A DNA stretch of 64,000 nucleotides. Origin: Sporohalobacter salinus (GTDB lineage: Bacteria > Bacillota > Halanaerobiia > Halobacteroidales > Acetohalobiaceae). Location: positions 1 through 64,000 of the forward strand of contig NZ_JAFBEG010000014.1 in assembly GCF_016908635.1 (NCBI RefSeq), in the 5' to 3' direction. The translations under genes and the position numbers were made by a program. Positions 1 to 6,330 of the stretch are shown piece by piece (the stretch's first letter is position 1; every line of letters starts with the position of its first letter). The notes under the pieces are model-generated. The model searched no databases and had not been told where the DNA came from. It saw nothing but the letters and a program-made list of their open reading frames with translations.

Positions 1-40
1 CATCCTAGCGGCAGGGGTTCGAATCCCCTTGGGGGTACCA
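1..40 (+). tRNA. tRNA, 3' part only (cut by window edge)
   Basis: The T-arm (AGGGG stem, TTCGAAT loop, CCCCT stem), a seven-base 3' acceptor strand, discriminator A and an encoded CCA end are visible. The anticodon lies outside the window, so the amino acid cannot be given. It is the first visible member of the tRNA cluster. Confidence 0.85.
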
Positions 41-112
41 CTTAAATCTAGTTGAAACTACTTTGATTTATCGTAAATAAGTAATTTTATTTTAGTTGCT
101 TTTTAAACTAGA

Positions 113-188
113 GGGCGAATAGCTCAGTTGGGAGAGCACCTGCCTTACAAGCAGGGGGTCACAGGTTCGAGCCCTGTTTCGCCCACCA
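113..188 (+). tRNA. tRNA-Val (UAC)
   Basis: A 76-base cloverleaf starts with GGGCGAA, paired to TTCGCCC at the 3' end, and ends with encoded CCA. The anticodon stem CCTGC/GCAGG encloses loop CTTACAA, giving anticodon TAC (valine). Confidence 0.95.
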
Positions 189-189
189 T

Positions 190-267
190 GGGGATGTAGT
201 AGAGCTGGTCAACAACGCCGGCCTGTCACGCCGGAGGACGCGGGTTCAAATCCCGTCATCCCCGCCA
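190..267 (+). tRNA. tRNA-Asp (GUC)
   Basis: The acceptor GGGGATG pairs with CATCCCC, and the discriminator is G as expected for tRNA-Asp. The anticodon stem CCGGC/GCCGG encloses CTGTCAC, giving anticodon GTC. CCA is encoded, and only one base separates it from the preceding tRNA. Confidence 0.95.
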
Positions 268-270
268 TGT

Positions 271-346
271 GCTGACGTAGCTCAATTGGCAGAGCAGCTG
301 ACTTGTAATCAGCAGGTTACCGGTTCAAGTCCGGTCGTCAGCTCCA
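271..346 (+). tRNA. tRNA-Thr (UGU)
   Basis: The acceptor GCTGACG pairs with CGTCAGC. The anticodon stem GCTGA/TCAGC holds loop CTTGTAA, giving anticodon TGT. CCA is encoded. Confidence 0.95.
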
Positions 347-355
347 TAAGAAAGT

Positions 356-431
356 GGGCCATTAGCTCAGCTGGAAGAGCATCGGACTTTTAATCCGAGT
401 GTCGGAGGTTCGATCCCTCCATGGCTCACCA
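356..431 (+). tRNA. tRNA-Lys (UUU)
   Basis: The acceptor GGGCCAT pairs with ATGGCTC (one G-U pair). The anticodon stem TCGGA/TCCGA encloses CTTTTAA, giving anticodon TTT. CCA is encoded. Confidence 0.95.
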
Positions 432-439
432 TTTATTAA

Positions 440-516
<77 letters not shown>

Positions 517-521
517 AATGT

Positions 522-597
522 GGCGAGATAGCTCAGTTGGTAGAGCAGTGGATTGAAAATCCTCGTGTCCCCGGTTCGAATCCGGGTCTTGCCACCA
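522..597 (+). tRNA. tRNA-Phe (GAA)
   Basis: The acceptor GGCGAGA pairs with TCTTGCC, and the anticodon loop TTGAAAA gives anticodon GAA. The anticodon stem GTGGA/TCCTC has one U-U mismatch. CCA is encoded. Confidence 0.93.
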
Positions 598-614
598 TCT
601 ATTTAACCTTTTGT

Positions 615-700
615 GCGAAGGTGGTGGAACTGGCAGACACGCTAGATTTAGGATCTAGTGGGTTAATCCCATGCGGGTTCGACTCCCGCCCTTCGCACCA
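615..700 (+). tRNA. tRNA-Leu (UAG)
   Basis: This is an 86-base class II tRNA with a long variable arm. The acceptor GCGAAGG pairs with CCTTCGC, and the anticodon stem CTAGA/TCTAG encloses TTTAGGA, giving anticodon TAG. CCA is encoded. Confidence 0.95.
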
Positions 701-710
701 TTTTTATTCT

Positions 711-787
711 GCGGGAATAGCTCAGTTGGCTAGAGCACCAGCCTTCCAAGCTGGGTGTCGCCGGTTCGAGTCCGGTTTCCCGCTCCA
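711..787 (+). tRNA. tRNA-Gly (UCC)
   Basis: The acceptor GCGGGAA pairs with TTCCCGC and the discriminator is T. The anticodon stem CCAGC/GCTGG encloses CTTCCAA, giving anticodon TCC. CCA is encoded. Confidence 0.95.
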
Positions 788-797
788 TTTTTATTAA

Positions 798-874
798 GCG
801 CCTGTAGCTCAGGTGGATAGAGCAATGGACTTCTAATCCATGAGTCGGGGGTTCGATTCCTCCCAGGCGTACCA
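798..874 (+). tRNA. tRNA-Arg (UCU)
   Basis: The acceptor GCGCCTG pairs with CAGGCGT (one G-U pair). The anticodon stem ATGGA/TCCAT encloses CTTCTAA, giving anticodon TCT. CCA is encoded. Confidence 0.95.
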
Positions 875-882
875 TTTTTTAT

Positions 883-960
883 GGTGGGTGTAGCTCAGTT
901 GGTTAGAGCGCAGGATTGTGGCTCCTGAGGTCGTGGGTTCAAGTCCCATCACTCACCCCA
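883..960 (+). tRNA. tRNA-His (GUG)
   Basis: The anticodon loop TTGTGGC gives anticodon GTG. An extra 5' G opposes discriminator C73, the histidine-tRNA signature, and the acceptor GTGGGTG pairs with CACTCAC. It is the last gene of the tRNA array. Confidence 0.95.
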
Positions 961-964
961 TTTT

Positions 965-982
965 AAATTCAAATTTGAATTT
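965..982. repeat. 18-bp perfect palindrome after tRNA-His
   Basis: AAATTCAAATTTGAATTT is its own reverse complement. It sits five bases after the last tRNA and directly abuts the terminator stem. It may be a processing element or an AT-rich terminator annex; no function is assigned. Confidence 0.5.
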
Positions 983-1030
983 AACCTCTAATATATGATG
1001 TTCATCATATATTAGAGGTTTTTTATTTTT
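983..1030 (+). terminator. intrinsic terminator of the tRNA operon
   Basis: Two 18-base arms (983-1000 and 1003-1020) are perfectly complementary around a two-base centre and are followed by TTTTATTTTT. This ends the tRNA transcript and separates it from the TPR gene. Confidence 0.9.
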
Positions 1031-1033
1031 TGC

Positions 1034-1058
1034 AGGGAATTAATAATATAGATAGAAT
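1034..1058 (+). promoter_or_regulatory. sigma-H-like promoter before TPR gene
   Basis: AGGG (1034-1037) and GAAT (1055-1058) are separated by 17 bases, with A/T-rich flanks. This matches the layout of the B. subtilis sigma-H consensus (RnAGGAwWW and RnnGAATww), except for G in place of A at the end of the -35 core. The same layout precedes six other transcription units in this window. It is a pattern match only. Confidence 0.5.
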
Positions 1059-1100
1059 AAATAGAATAGAAAGAAAATAAATATTTAGGTGGGGATCAAA

Positions 1101-1856
1101 ATGTTTAAAAAAGAGTTTAAGTTTATAATTATTAGCTTAATTGTGATTAATTTATTATTATGTACTGGTGCTGGTATAGCAGCTTCTAAGAATAAAGTAA
1201 GTAATTATGAATTGGGTTTAAAATATTTTAGAGCAGGAAAGTATCAATCTGCCGTTCCAAAATTAGTAGCAGCTGTATCAGAGAAACCTGATTTAATGTA
1301 TCCACACTATGTATTAGGGCTAGCTTATTATCGTTTGAATAAATATCAATTTGCTGAAACTCAACTAAAAAAAGCTCACGAAATTAACCCAAAAAATTAT
1401 CGAGTTATGATTAATTTAGGTAGAGTATATCTAAAAGAGGATAAAGTTAAAGAATCTATTAAAATTACTAAAAGAGCTATAGAAATTAATAAACAGTCTG
1501 ATGATAGTTATAATGTCTTAGGAATGGCCTATAGAAAAGATAGCAAGATTAAGAAAGCAATTGTTAATTTTAAGGAATCAATTAGATTAAATAATAAAAA
1601 TTATTATGCTTTAAATAACTTGGGATATACATATATTAAAATAGATCAATACAAAGAAGCGATTTCAGTTCTAAAGAAAGCGGTTGATTTAAGCCCAAAG
1701 ATTCCTTATATATATAATAATTTAGGATTTGCCTATGAAAAAGCAGGTAAATTAAAGAAAGCAAAAACAGCTTATAAAAAGGCCTTAGTTATAGATAGTA
1801 ACTATCACAAAGCTAAGATTAATTTAAAGCGAATAAAAAGATTATTAAAAGAATAA
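1101..1856 (+). CDS. secreted TPR-repeat protein
   Basis: The 251-residue product has an N-terminal signal or anchor segment (basic start MFKKEFKF, then about 20 hydrophobic residues ending near AGIAAS). The rest, from about residue 33, consists of six tandem tetratricopeptide repeats with the usual G-Y and A-P spacing and a basic final helix. TPR arrays are protein-binding scaffolds; the partner is unknown, and in a diderm cell the location would be the periplasm. The ATG at 1101 is chosen because AGGTGG ends eight bases upstream; the in-frame GTG at 1089 lies inside that ribosome site. The gene is monocistronic between two terminators and has a possible sigma-H-like promoter. There is no proper lipobox (LLLC lacks a small residue before Cys). 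Confidence 0.8.
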   Translation: MFKKEFKFIIISLIVINLLLCTGAGIAASKNKVSNYELGLKYFRAGKYQSAVPKLVAAVSEKPDLMYPHYVLGLAYYRLNKYQFAETQLKKAHEINPKNYRVMINLGRVYLKEDKVKESIKITKRAIEINKQSDDSYNVLGMAYRKDSKIKKAIVNFKESIRLNNKNYYALNNLGYTYIKIDQYKEAISVLKKAVDLSPKIPYIYNNLGFAYEKAGKLKKAKTAYKKALVIDSNYHKAKINLKRIKRLLKE

Positions 1857-1869
1857 AATATTTAAGTAA

Positions 1870-1900
1870 CCTTTAGTCTTTTAGATTAAAGGCGTTTTAT
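1870..1900 (+). terminator. intrinsic terminator after TPR gene
   Basis: CCTTTAGTCT (1870-1879) pairs with AGATTAAAGG (1883-1892) around a TTT loop, with one G-U pair, and is followed by CGTTTTATTA. It argues against starting the next gene as early as 1902. Confidence 0.7.
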
Positions 1901-1976
1901 TATGATAAAGAACATAAAGTTGTTCTTTTTTACACAGACTATTAATGACAACTTTCAGTATAGGATGTGTAAAAGT

Positions 1977-2948
1977 ATGAATAATAAGTATTCTTTTTTA
2001 TTAGGAGCAGGCGCATCAGTTCCAGCTGGTATCCCTTCATTAGAAAAATTATATAAATTATATCTTGAAAATTTAACCAAAAAAGAAATAAGTTTAATTA
2101 ATTTGATGGAGGAAAGGCTTGGTGAAAATAAAAATCAGGATTATAATTTTAATTTAAAATCTCTATTAAATATGTTAAACTTACTAAAAAAATTTGACCA
2201 AGAACCAATTAAATCTCTATTTTTTAATATAGAAAATGAATTAATAAATAATCTGAATTTAGTTCCAACTATGATAAGAAAATTAAAGAAAATAATTAGA
2301 AATAAATGTATGGCAGAGGAGAAAAATATAAATTATCTATTACCTTTGCGTAAATTTATTTATAATGCAAATAGTTTACAGATATTTACTTTGAATTATG
2401 ATTTAATTATTGAGACATTATGTGAACTTTATCGAATTGATTATACTGATGGTTTTAAATTAACTTGGCAGCCTGAATTATTTGAGGATGAAAGCTTTGA
2501 TTTACGATTATATAAACTTCACGGTTCAAGTATATGGTATGAAACAGAAAATGGAAAGAAATTAAAAATTCCTATTAGTAATTACAAAGGTGATTTAAAG
2601 TATTTTTTAGGTACAGAATTATCAAATTTATTAATTTATCCTCAAAAGAATAATCGTGAGCCATTTCAAAAATTATTGCATTACTTTGATCTACATTTAT
2701 TAGAAATAGATACTTTAATTAGTATTGGATATAGTTTTAATGATTCTTTAATTAGACAACGAGTACTTGATGGATTAAAGAATAATCCTCGGCTGCATAT
2801 TTATTTAATTAGTCCACATGCGGAGGAAACTTTAAATAAATATTTTAGTCATTATAAAGAAAGAATTTTTGTTTTTAATCAGGGCGTTAGAGAAGTTTTA
2901 GCTGATGATTTTTTGTATTTTAAAGTACAAGATTTTTTGCAAGAGTAA
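1977..2948 (+). CDS. stand-alone SIR2-like protein (putative NAD hydrolase)
   Basis: The 323-residue protein has the SIR2 nucleotide-binding signature LGAGASVPAGIPS near the N-terminus (about 9-21), a TLNYD motif at about 138-142 supplying the conserved Asn and Asp, and KLHGS at about 180-184 supplying the catalytic His. No zinc-binding cysteine quartet is seen, so it belongs with the SIR2-like domains of bacterial immune NADases (ThsA, DSR, SIR2-HerA types) rather than with protein deacetylases. The C-terminal third (DTLISIGYSFNDSLIR) fits the SIR2_2-like fold. There is no fused sensor or helicase domain. The start at 1977 is preferred (AGGA about 11 bases upstream); ATG 1965 and ATG 1902 are in frame, but 1902 overlaps the terminator. 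The lysO genes follow after 24 bases, so they may be co-transcribed. A role in phage defence is inference. Confidence 0.75.
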   Translation: MNNKYSFLLGAGASVPAGIPSLEKLYKLYLENLTKKEISLINLMEERLGENKNQDYNFNLKSLLNMLNLLKKFDQEPIKSLFFNIENELINNLNLVPTMIRKLKKIIRNKCMAEEKNINYLLPLRKFIYNANSLQIFTLNYDLIIETLCELYRIDYTDGFKLTWQPELFEDESFDLRLYKLHGSSIWYETENGKKLKIPISNYKGDLKYFLGTELSNLLIYPQKNNREPFQKLLHYFDLHLLEIDTLISIGYSFNDSLIRQRVLDGLKNNPRLHIYLISPHAEETLNKYFSHYKERIFVFNQGVREVLADDFLYFKVQDFLQE

Positions 2949-2972
2949 ATTTTATATAGGAGTGAAAGTAAA

Positions 2973-3266
2973 TTGATATTGATAATCTCTTCATTATTAT
3001 TAGGAGTATTACTTGGTTATTTTGAAATTTTACCCAAAAAAATTTTTGACTTAACTGATAAATTAATTATTATAGGTTTAGTATCATTATTATTTAGTAT
3101 GGGAGCAGAGATAGGATTGAATGATAAGATTATGGCTAACTTAGATAAGTTAGGACTTCAGGCCTTAGTTTTGGCAGTTGGAAGTATAATGGGAAGTTTA
3201 GGTTTAATTAAATTATTAGAAAATATGATAGCTGACTTTGGAAGGGAGGATAAGAGACAGAGATGA
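2973..3266 (+). CDS. LysO-family exporter, N-terminal half (small subunit)
   Basis: This hydrophobic 97-residue protein has about three membrane segments and the LLGVLLGYF and FSMGAEIG motifs typical of the first part of LysO/YbjE (DUF340) amino-acid exporters. It starts at TTG 2973 with AGGAGTG eight bases upstream. The downstream gene overlaps it by four bases and supplies the rest of the fold, so the exporter is a two-gene version of the usual ~300-residue single chain. The substrate is probably lysine or a related amino acid by family; this is not shown by the sequence. Confidence 0.7.
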   Translation: MILIISSLLLGVLLGYFEILPKKIFDLTDKLIIIGLVSLLFSMGAEIGLNDKIMANLDKLGLQALVLAVGSIMGSLGLIKLLENMIADFGREDKRQR

Positions 3267-3859
3267 CTATTTTAATTATATTATCGATGGTTAGTGGTAT
3301 TTTAGTTGGACAATTTTTTCTACCTCAACAGGTAGCTAATATATTAAATGAGACAACTATGTATTTTTTGGCTTTCCTATTATTAGGGGTTGGAATTGAT
3401 ATTGGACAAAATAAAGAAGTAATTTCCAAAATAAAAAAAATTGGTTGGAAGATCATATTAGTACCTTTAATGATAGGAATCGGGAGTATAATAGGAGCTA
3501 TTTTAAGTGGTTGGTTATTGACTTTGCCAGTGAATGAATCTAGTGCTATTGGAGCTGGGTTTGGTTGGTATAGTTTGTCCGGAGTATTGATAACAGAGAT
3601 TTATGATGTCCAAATAGGTAGTTTAGCCTTTTTAACTAATATATTTCGAGAATTATTGGCAGTTATTTTAATTCCATTGTTGGCTAAGAAGCAAGAAAGC
3701 TTGACCTTGATTGCTCCTGGAGGAGCAACTACAATGGATACTACCCTACCATTAATTGTTAAAAGTTCCACTTCTAAATTAGGAGTAATTGCTTTTATTA
3801 GTGGTGTAGTATTATCATTTTTAGTACCTATTTTAGTGCCAATATTAATTAAATTATAA
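3263..3859 (+). CDS. lysO: LysO-family lysine exporter, C-terminal half
   Basis: The 198-residue membrane protein has about six hydrophobic segments. It opens with a second MVSGILVGQF repeat-like unit and GVGIDIG, then carries the family core GAGFGWYSLSGVLITE and the conserved GGATTMDTTLPLIVK. These are characteristic of LysO exporters, which move lysine or toxic analogues out across the inner membrane. The ATG at 3263 overlaps the stop of the small-subunit gene (translational coupling). The following minus-strand small gene converges on it from 22 bases downstream. Confidence 0.75.
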   Translation: MTILIILSMVSGILVGQFFLPQQVANILNETTMYFLAFLLLGVGIDIGQNKEVISKIKKIGWKIILVPLMIGIGSIIGAILSGWLLTLPVNESSAIGAGFGWYSLSGVLITEIYDVQIGSLAFLTNIFRELLAVILIPLLAKKQESLTLIAPGGATTMDTTLPLIVKSSTSKLGVIAFISGVVLSFLVPILVPILIKL

Positions 3860-3880
3860 ATTTACTTACCTTCTTTAAGT

Positions 3881-4000
3881 TTACTTCTTTAATAATCCTT
3901 TAATCCATTTAAGAAAACTAGGTAATTTAAATCCTCCTCCCCATGATTTTAAGTCGTCTTCTTCATTTTTAGACCAAGCAAAAAAGAAATCGATTTTCAT
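3881..4000 (-). CDS. 39-residue small protein with cationic amphipathic C-terminus
   Basis: This minus-strand frame opens with ATG at 4000 and ends with TAA at 3881. A full AGGAGGG ribosome site lies six bases upstream (plus-strand 4007-4013), and a sigma-A-type promoter lies further up, so it looks like a real gene. The product begins MKIDFFFAWSKNEEDD (acidic), has a Trp-Gly-Gly-Gly hinge, and ends with a Lys/Trp/Leu-rich segment (FKLPSFLKWIKGLLKK) that would form a cationic amphipathic helix. I do not recognise a family. It could be a membrane-associated small protein or a peptide of antimicrobial or toxin type; no function is assigned. No cysteines and no leader-cleavage motif are seen. 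Confidence 0.65.
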   Translation of the reverse strand: MKIDFFFAWSKNEEDDLKSWGGGFKLPSFLKWIKGLLKK

Positions 4001-4037
4001 TTTTTTCCCTCCTCTATTTTATTCTCATTTATTAATT

Positions 4038-4066
4038 ATCATATGTGTAATTAGTAGAATAGTGAA
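4038..4066 (-). promoter_or_regulatory. sigma-A-like promoter of the 39-residue gene
   Basis: On the minus strand, TTCACT (4066-4061) and TATGAT (4043-4038) are separated by exactly 17 bases. The -10 hexamer matches TATAAT in five of six positions and the -35 matches TTGACA in four. The start codon is 38 bases further downstream. Confidence 0.55.
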
Positions 4067-4221
4067 AGATATTAATAACTTTTTAGTTTTAGGACAAAAT
4101 ATTAACATGTATTTTCCTGATTAAATCTTTATGTTAAATATCTATGACATATTATTTTGCTTTGTAAGGCAATAGTGGAATATATTATCCCATAATAATT
4201 AATATTTTCTTTAAAATTAAA

Positions 4222-4246
4222 AGGATTTTATATGTGAGCCTAGAAG
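4222..4246 (+). promoter_or_regulatory. sigma-H-like promoter before mraZ
   Basis: AGGA (4222-4225) followed by TTT, then GAAG (4243-4246) after a 17-base gap, matches the sigma-H layout with one -10 mismatch (GAAG for GAAT). The leader it would produce includes the MraZ-box-like repeats. The rest of the 3860-4320 interval holds the minus-strand small gene, its promoter and AT-rich DNA in which nothing else is recognised. Confidence 0.45.
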
Positions 4247-4259
4247 ACTTAAAATATAG

Positions 4260-4295
4260 TGGTAGATTGTGGGGGAGAATGGAGTAATTGTGGTT
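4260..4295 (+). promoter_or_regulatory. MraZ-box-like direct repeats
   Basis: Four TGG-starting units occur at 4260 (TGGTA), 4270 (TGGGG), 4280 (TGGAG) and 4291 (TGGTT), spaced 10, 10 and 11 bases apart. MraZ binds tandem TGGGN repeats with five-base spacers ahead of its own gene, so this is a likely autoregulatory operator of the dcw operon. The units are degenerate. Confidence 0.6.
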
Positions 4296-4323
4296 AATCG
4301 ATTAAATAAAGCGGGGATTTATT

Positions 4324-4755
4324 ATGTTAATGGGTGAATACATACATTCAATGGATAAAAAAGGACGAGTAATTATTCCTGCGAAATTTCGGGAAGAACT
4401 TGAGGATAAGTTTGTCGTGACTCGTGGTTTAGATGAGTGTCTCTTTATTTACCCTATGGAAGAATGGCAAGAATTAGAGGATAAATTACAGTCATTACCT
4501 TTAACCAAAAAAGATGTAAGGATCTTTGTTAGGTTTTTCTTTTCTGGAGCTACAGAATGTCAGTTGGATAAACAAGGGCGAATATCAATTCCCGCTAATT
4601 TAAGAGAGTATAGTAAACTTCAAAAGGAAGTTGTTATTGTTGGTGTTTCAGATAGAGTTGAGTTATGGAGTAAAGAAAAATGGGATGATTACTTGGCTGA
4701 AGCGGAGGATTCTTATGAAGACATAGCCGAAAAGATGGAAGAATTAGGAATTTGA
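4324..4755 (+). CDS. mraZ: MraZ transcriptional regulator / division protein
   Basis: The 143-residue protein has two SpoVT-AbrB-like swapped-hairpin halves: [22 protein letters not shown] near the start, and the second [14 protein letters not shown] at about 80. MraZ is a DNA-binding dodecamer-type regulator that represses the dcw operon. It is the first gene of the cluster, with rsmH 34 bases downstream. ATG 4324 gives the common MxMGEY start; ATG 4330 is two codons in. Likely operator repeats lie 29-64 bases upstream. Confidence 0.95.
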   Translation: MLMGEYIHSMDKKGRVIIPAKFREELEDKFVVTRGLDECLFIYPMEEWQELEDKLQSLPLTKKDVRIFVRFFFSGATECQLDKQGRISIPANLREYSKLQKEVVIVGVSDRVELWSKEKWDDYLAEAEDSYEDIAEKMEELGI

Positions 4756-4789
4756 TATAAATTATTAGATAAATAAATTAGGTGATAAA

Positions 4790-5725
4790 ATGGATTTTGA
4801 TCATATACCAGTATTACTGACAGAAACAATTGAATTATTAAATTGTAAGAAAGATGGCATTTATGTTGATTGTACAGTAGGAGGGGGAGGACATGCTGTA
4901 GAGATTGCCAGTAATCTTACTGCAAATGGTACCTTAATTGGTATCGATCAAGATTTAGCAGCTATTAAAGCGGCTAAAGAATCTCTGTCTGAAGTTGAAT
5001 GTGAAGTAAAGTTAGTAAGAGATAATTATAAAAATGTTGATAAGGTTTTGAATAAGTTTAGGATAGATTCTGTTGATGGGTTATTATTTGATCTAGGATT
5101 TTCGTCGCATCAAATTGATACTGCTCAAAGAGGATTTAGTTATAGATATGAAGCACCATTAGATATGAGAATGGATCAACGAGCTTCGACAACTGCTGCT
5201 GATTTAGTAAATAATCTATCCCAATCAAAACTAACAGATATTATTGCTGAGTATGGAGAAGAAAAATGGGCTAGTAGAATTGCAGAATTTATAGTTAATC
5301 GTCGTCAAGAACAACCATTTGAATTAACTACAGAATTAGTGGAAACAATTAAAGCTGCAATTCCTGCTGGTGCTAGACGAAATGGGCCCCATCCAGCTAA
5401 ACGAACATTTCAAGCATTAAGAATTGCTGTTAATGATGAATTGGAAATTTTGTCTAAAACTTTAGATAAGATAGTACCTCTTTTAAGGTCTGAAGGAAGA
5501 ATTGCAGTTATTACTTTTCATTCTTTAGAAGATCGGATTGTTAAACATAAATTTAAAGAATTAGCTCAAGACTGTATATGTCCTCCGGACTTTCCAATTT
5601 GTGCTTGTGATGAAGAATCAAAAATAGAAATTATTAATAAACAGCCTATAACTGCTCAGCAAGAAGAAATAGATAATAATCCAAGAGCTCGAAGTGCAAA
5701 ATTAAGAGTAGCAGAAAAACTTTGA
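4790..5725 (+). CDS. rsmH: 16S rRNA m4C1402 methyltransferase RsmH
   Basis: The 311-residue protein opens with the family start DFDHIPVLLTETIELL, then carries the SAM-binding motif VDCTVGGGGH (about 25-34) and the family blocks FDLGFSSHQID and RTFQALRIAVNDELE. The conserved CICPPDFPICAC cysteine cluster and the end motif NPRARSAKLRVAE are present. It methylates N4 of C1402 in 16S rRNA. It normally follows mraZ, as here, and length is typical. Confidence 0.96.
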   Translation: MDFDHIPVLLTETIELLNCKKDGIYVDCTVGGGGHAVEIASNLTANGTLIGIDQDLAAIKAAKESLSEVECEVKLVRDNYKNVDKVLNKFRIDSVDGLLFDLGFSSHQIDTAQRGFSYRYEAPLDMRMDQRASTTAADLVNNLSQSKLTDIIAEYGEEKWASRIAEFIVNRRQEQPFELTTELVETIKAAIPAGARRNGPHPAKRTFQALRIAVNDELEILSKTLDKIVPLLRSEGRIAVITFHSLEDRIVKHKFKELAQDCICPPDFPICACDEESKIEIINKQPITAQQEEIDNNPRARSAKLRVAEKL

Positions 5726-5757
5726 TTTAGTTCTAAATTTAGGGGTAGGTGAATAAA

Positions 5758-6279
5758 GTGATAGTAGTAGAGAAGAAAACAAAAGATTATAAAAAAATAA
5801 ATTCTACTGCTAATGACGAGGAGAAGCAGAGAAGGCGGCAAAAGAAACGGCAGGATAATAATGGGTCTAATGGCGTCTTAATATATATGTTTATTGGTAT
5901 TTTAATTATTTTAATTACAGCTGTATTTGGGATTTTATATATCAATAAGTATGTAGAGATGAACAAGATTAGTTTGAAGATTAATCGAGTAGAAAAAGAA
6001 ATTGAGACTTTGAATGCTAAGAAGCAGAAATTGAAATTGAAGATTTCTCAACATAAATCTTTGCGCCGAGTAGAGAAGGTAGCCAAAACTCAGCTGGGAA
6101 TGGTAGAGCCAAAAGATATAAGGTATATTGCTATGAATCAACAAGAAACACATGATATTAAAAATAAGCTACCAGTTGACTCTAAAACTAAGAAATTCAA
6201 ATTAGGGAAATTAAGTCATAGAGTTATTAGCTGGTTACAGGGACTTACTGAAGTAGAAGCTGGAACATTAGAAGATTGA
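5758..6279 (+). CDS. ftsL: FtsL-type septum protein
   Basis: The 173-residue bitopic protein has a short basic cytoplasmic part rich in Lys, Arg and Gln, one membrane helix at about 42-64 (VLIYMFIGILIILITAVFGI), then a coiled coil (EKEIETLNAKKQKLKLKISQ) and a C-terminal tail. This plan, and its place between rsmH and the PBP gene, identify FtsL, which forms the FtsQLB complex that activates septal cell-wall synthesis. Start 5758 (GTG) is preferred because TAGGTG lies about seven bases upstream; GTG 5749 is within that site. It is longer than B. subtilis FtsL (about 117 residues), mainly in its basic N-terminus and its tail. Confidence 0.8.
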   Translation: MIVVEKKTKDYKKINSTANDEEKQRRRQKKRQDNNGSNGVLIYMFIGILIILITAVFGILYINKYVEMNKISLKINRVEKEIETLNAKKQKLKLKISQHKSLRRVEKVAKTQLGMVEPKDIRYIAMNQQETHDIKNKLPVDSKTKKFKLGKLSHRVISWLQGLTEVEAGTLED

Positions 6280-6330
6280 TAATGTAGGAGGAAAGTTCTT
6301 TAGCTCCTATACAGGTAAAGGGTGATTTAT

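Noticed and set aside
537-875. Open frames of 70-86 codons on both strands across the tRNA array
   Set aside because: They read through tRNA genes with intact cloverleafs and have no ribosome site; they are chance frames.
1902-1976. Longer start for the SIR2-like gene at 1902
   Set aside because: The start overlaps the T run of the preceding terminator and adds residues before the conserved first strand.
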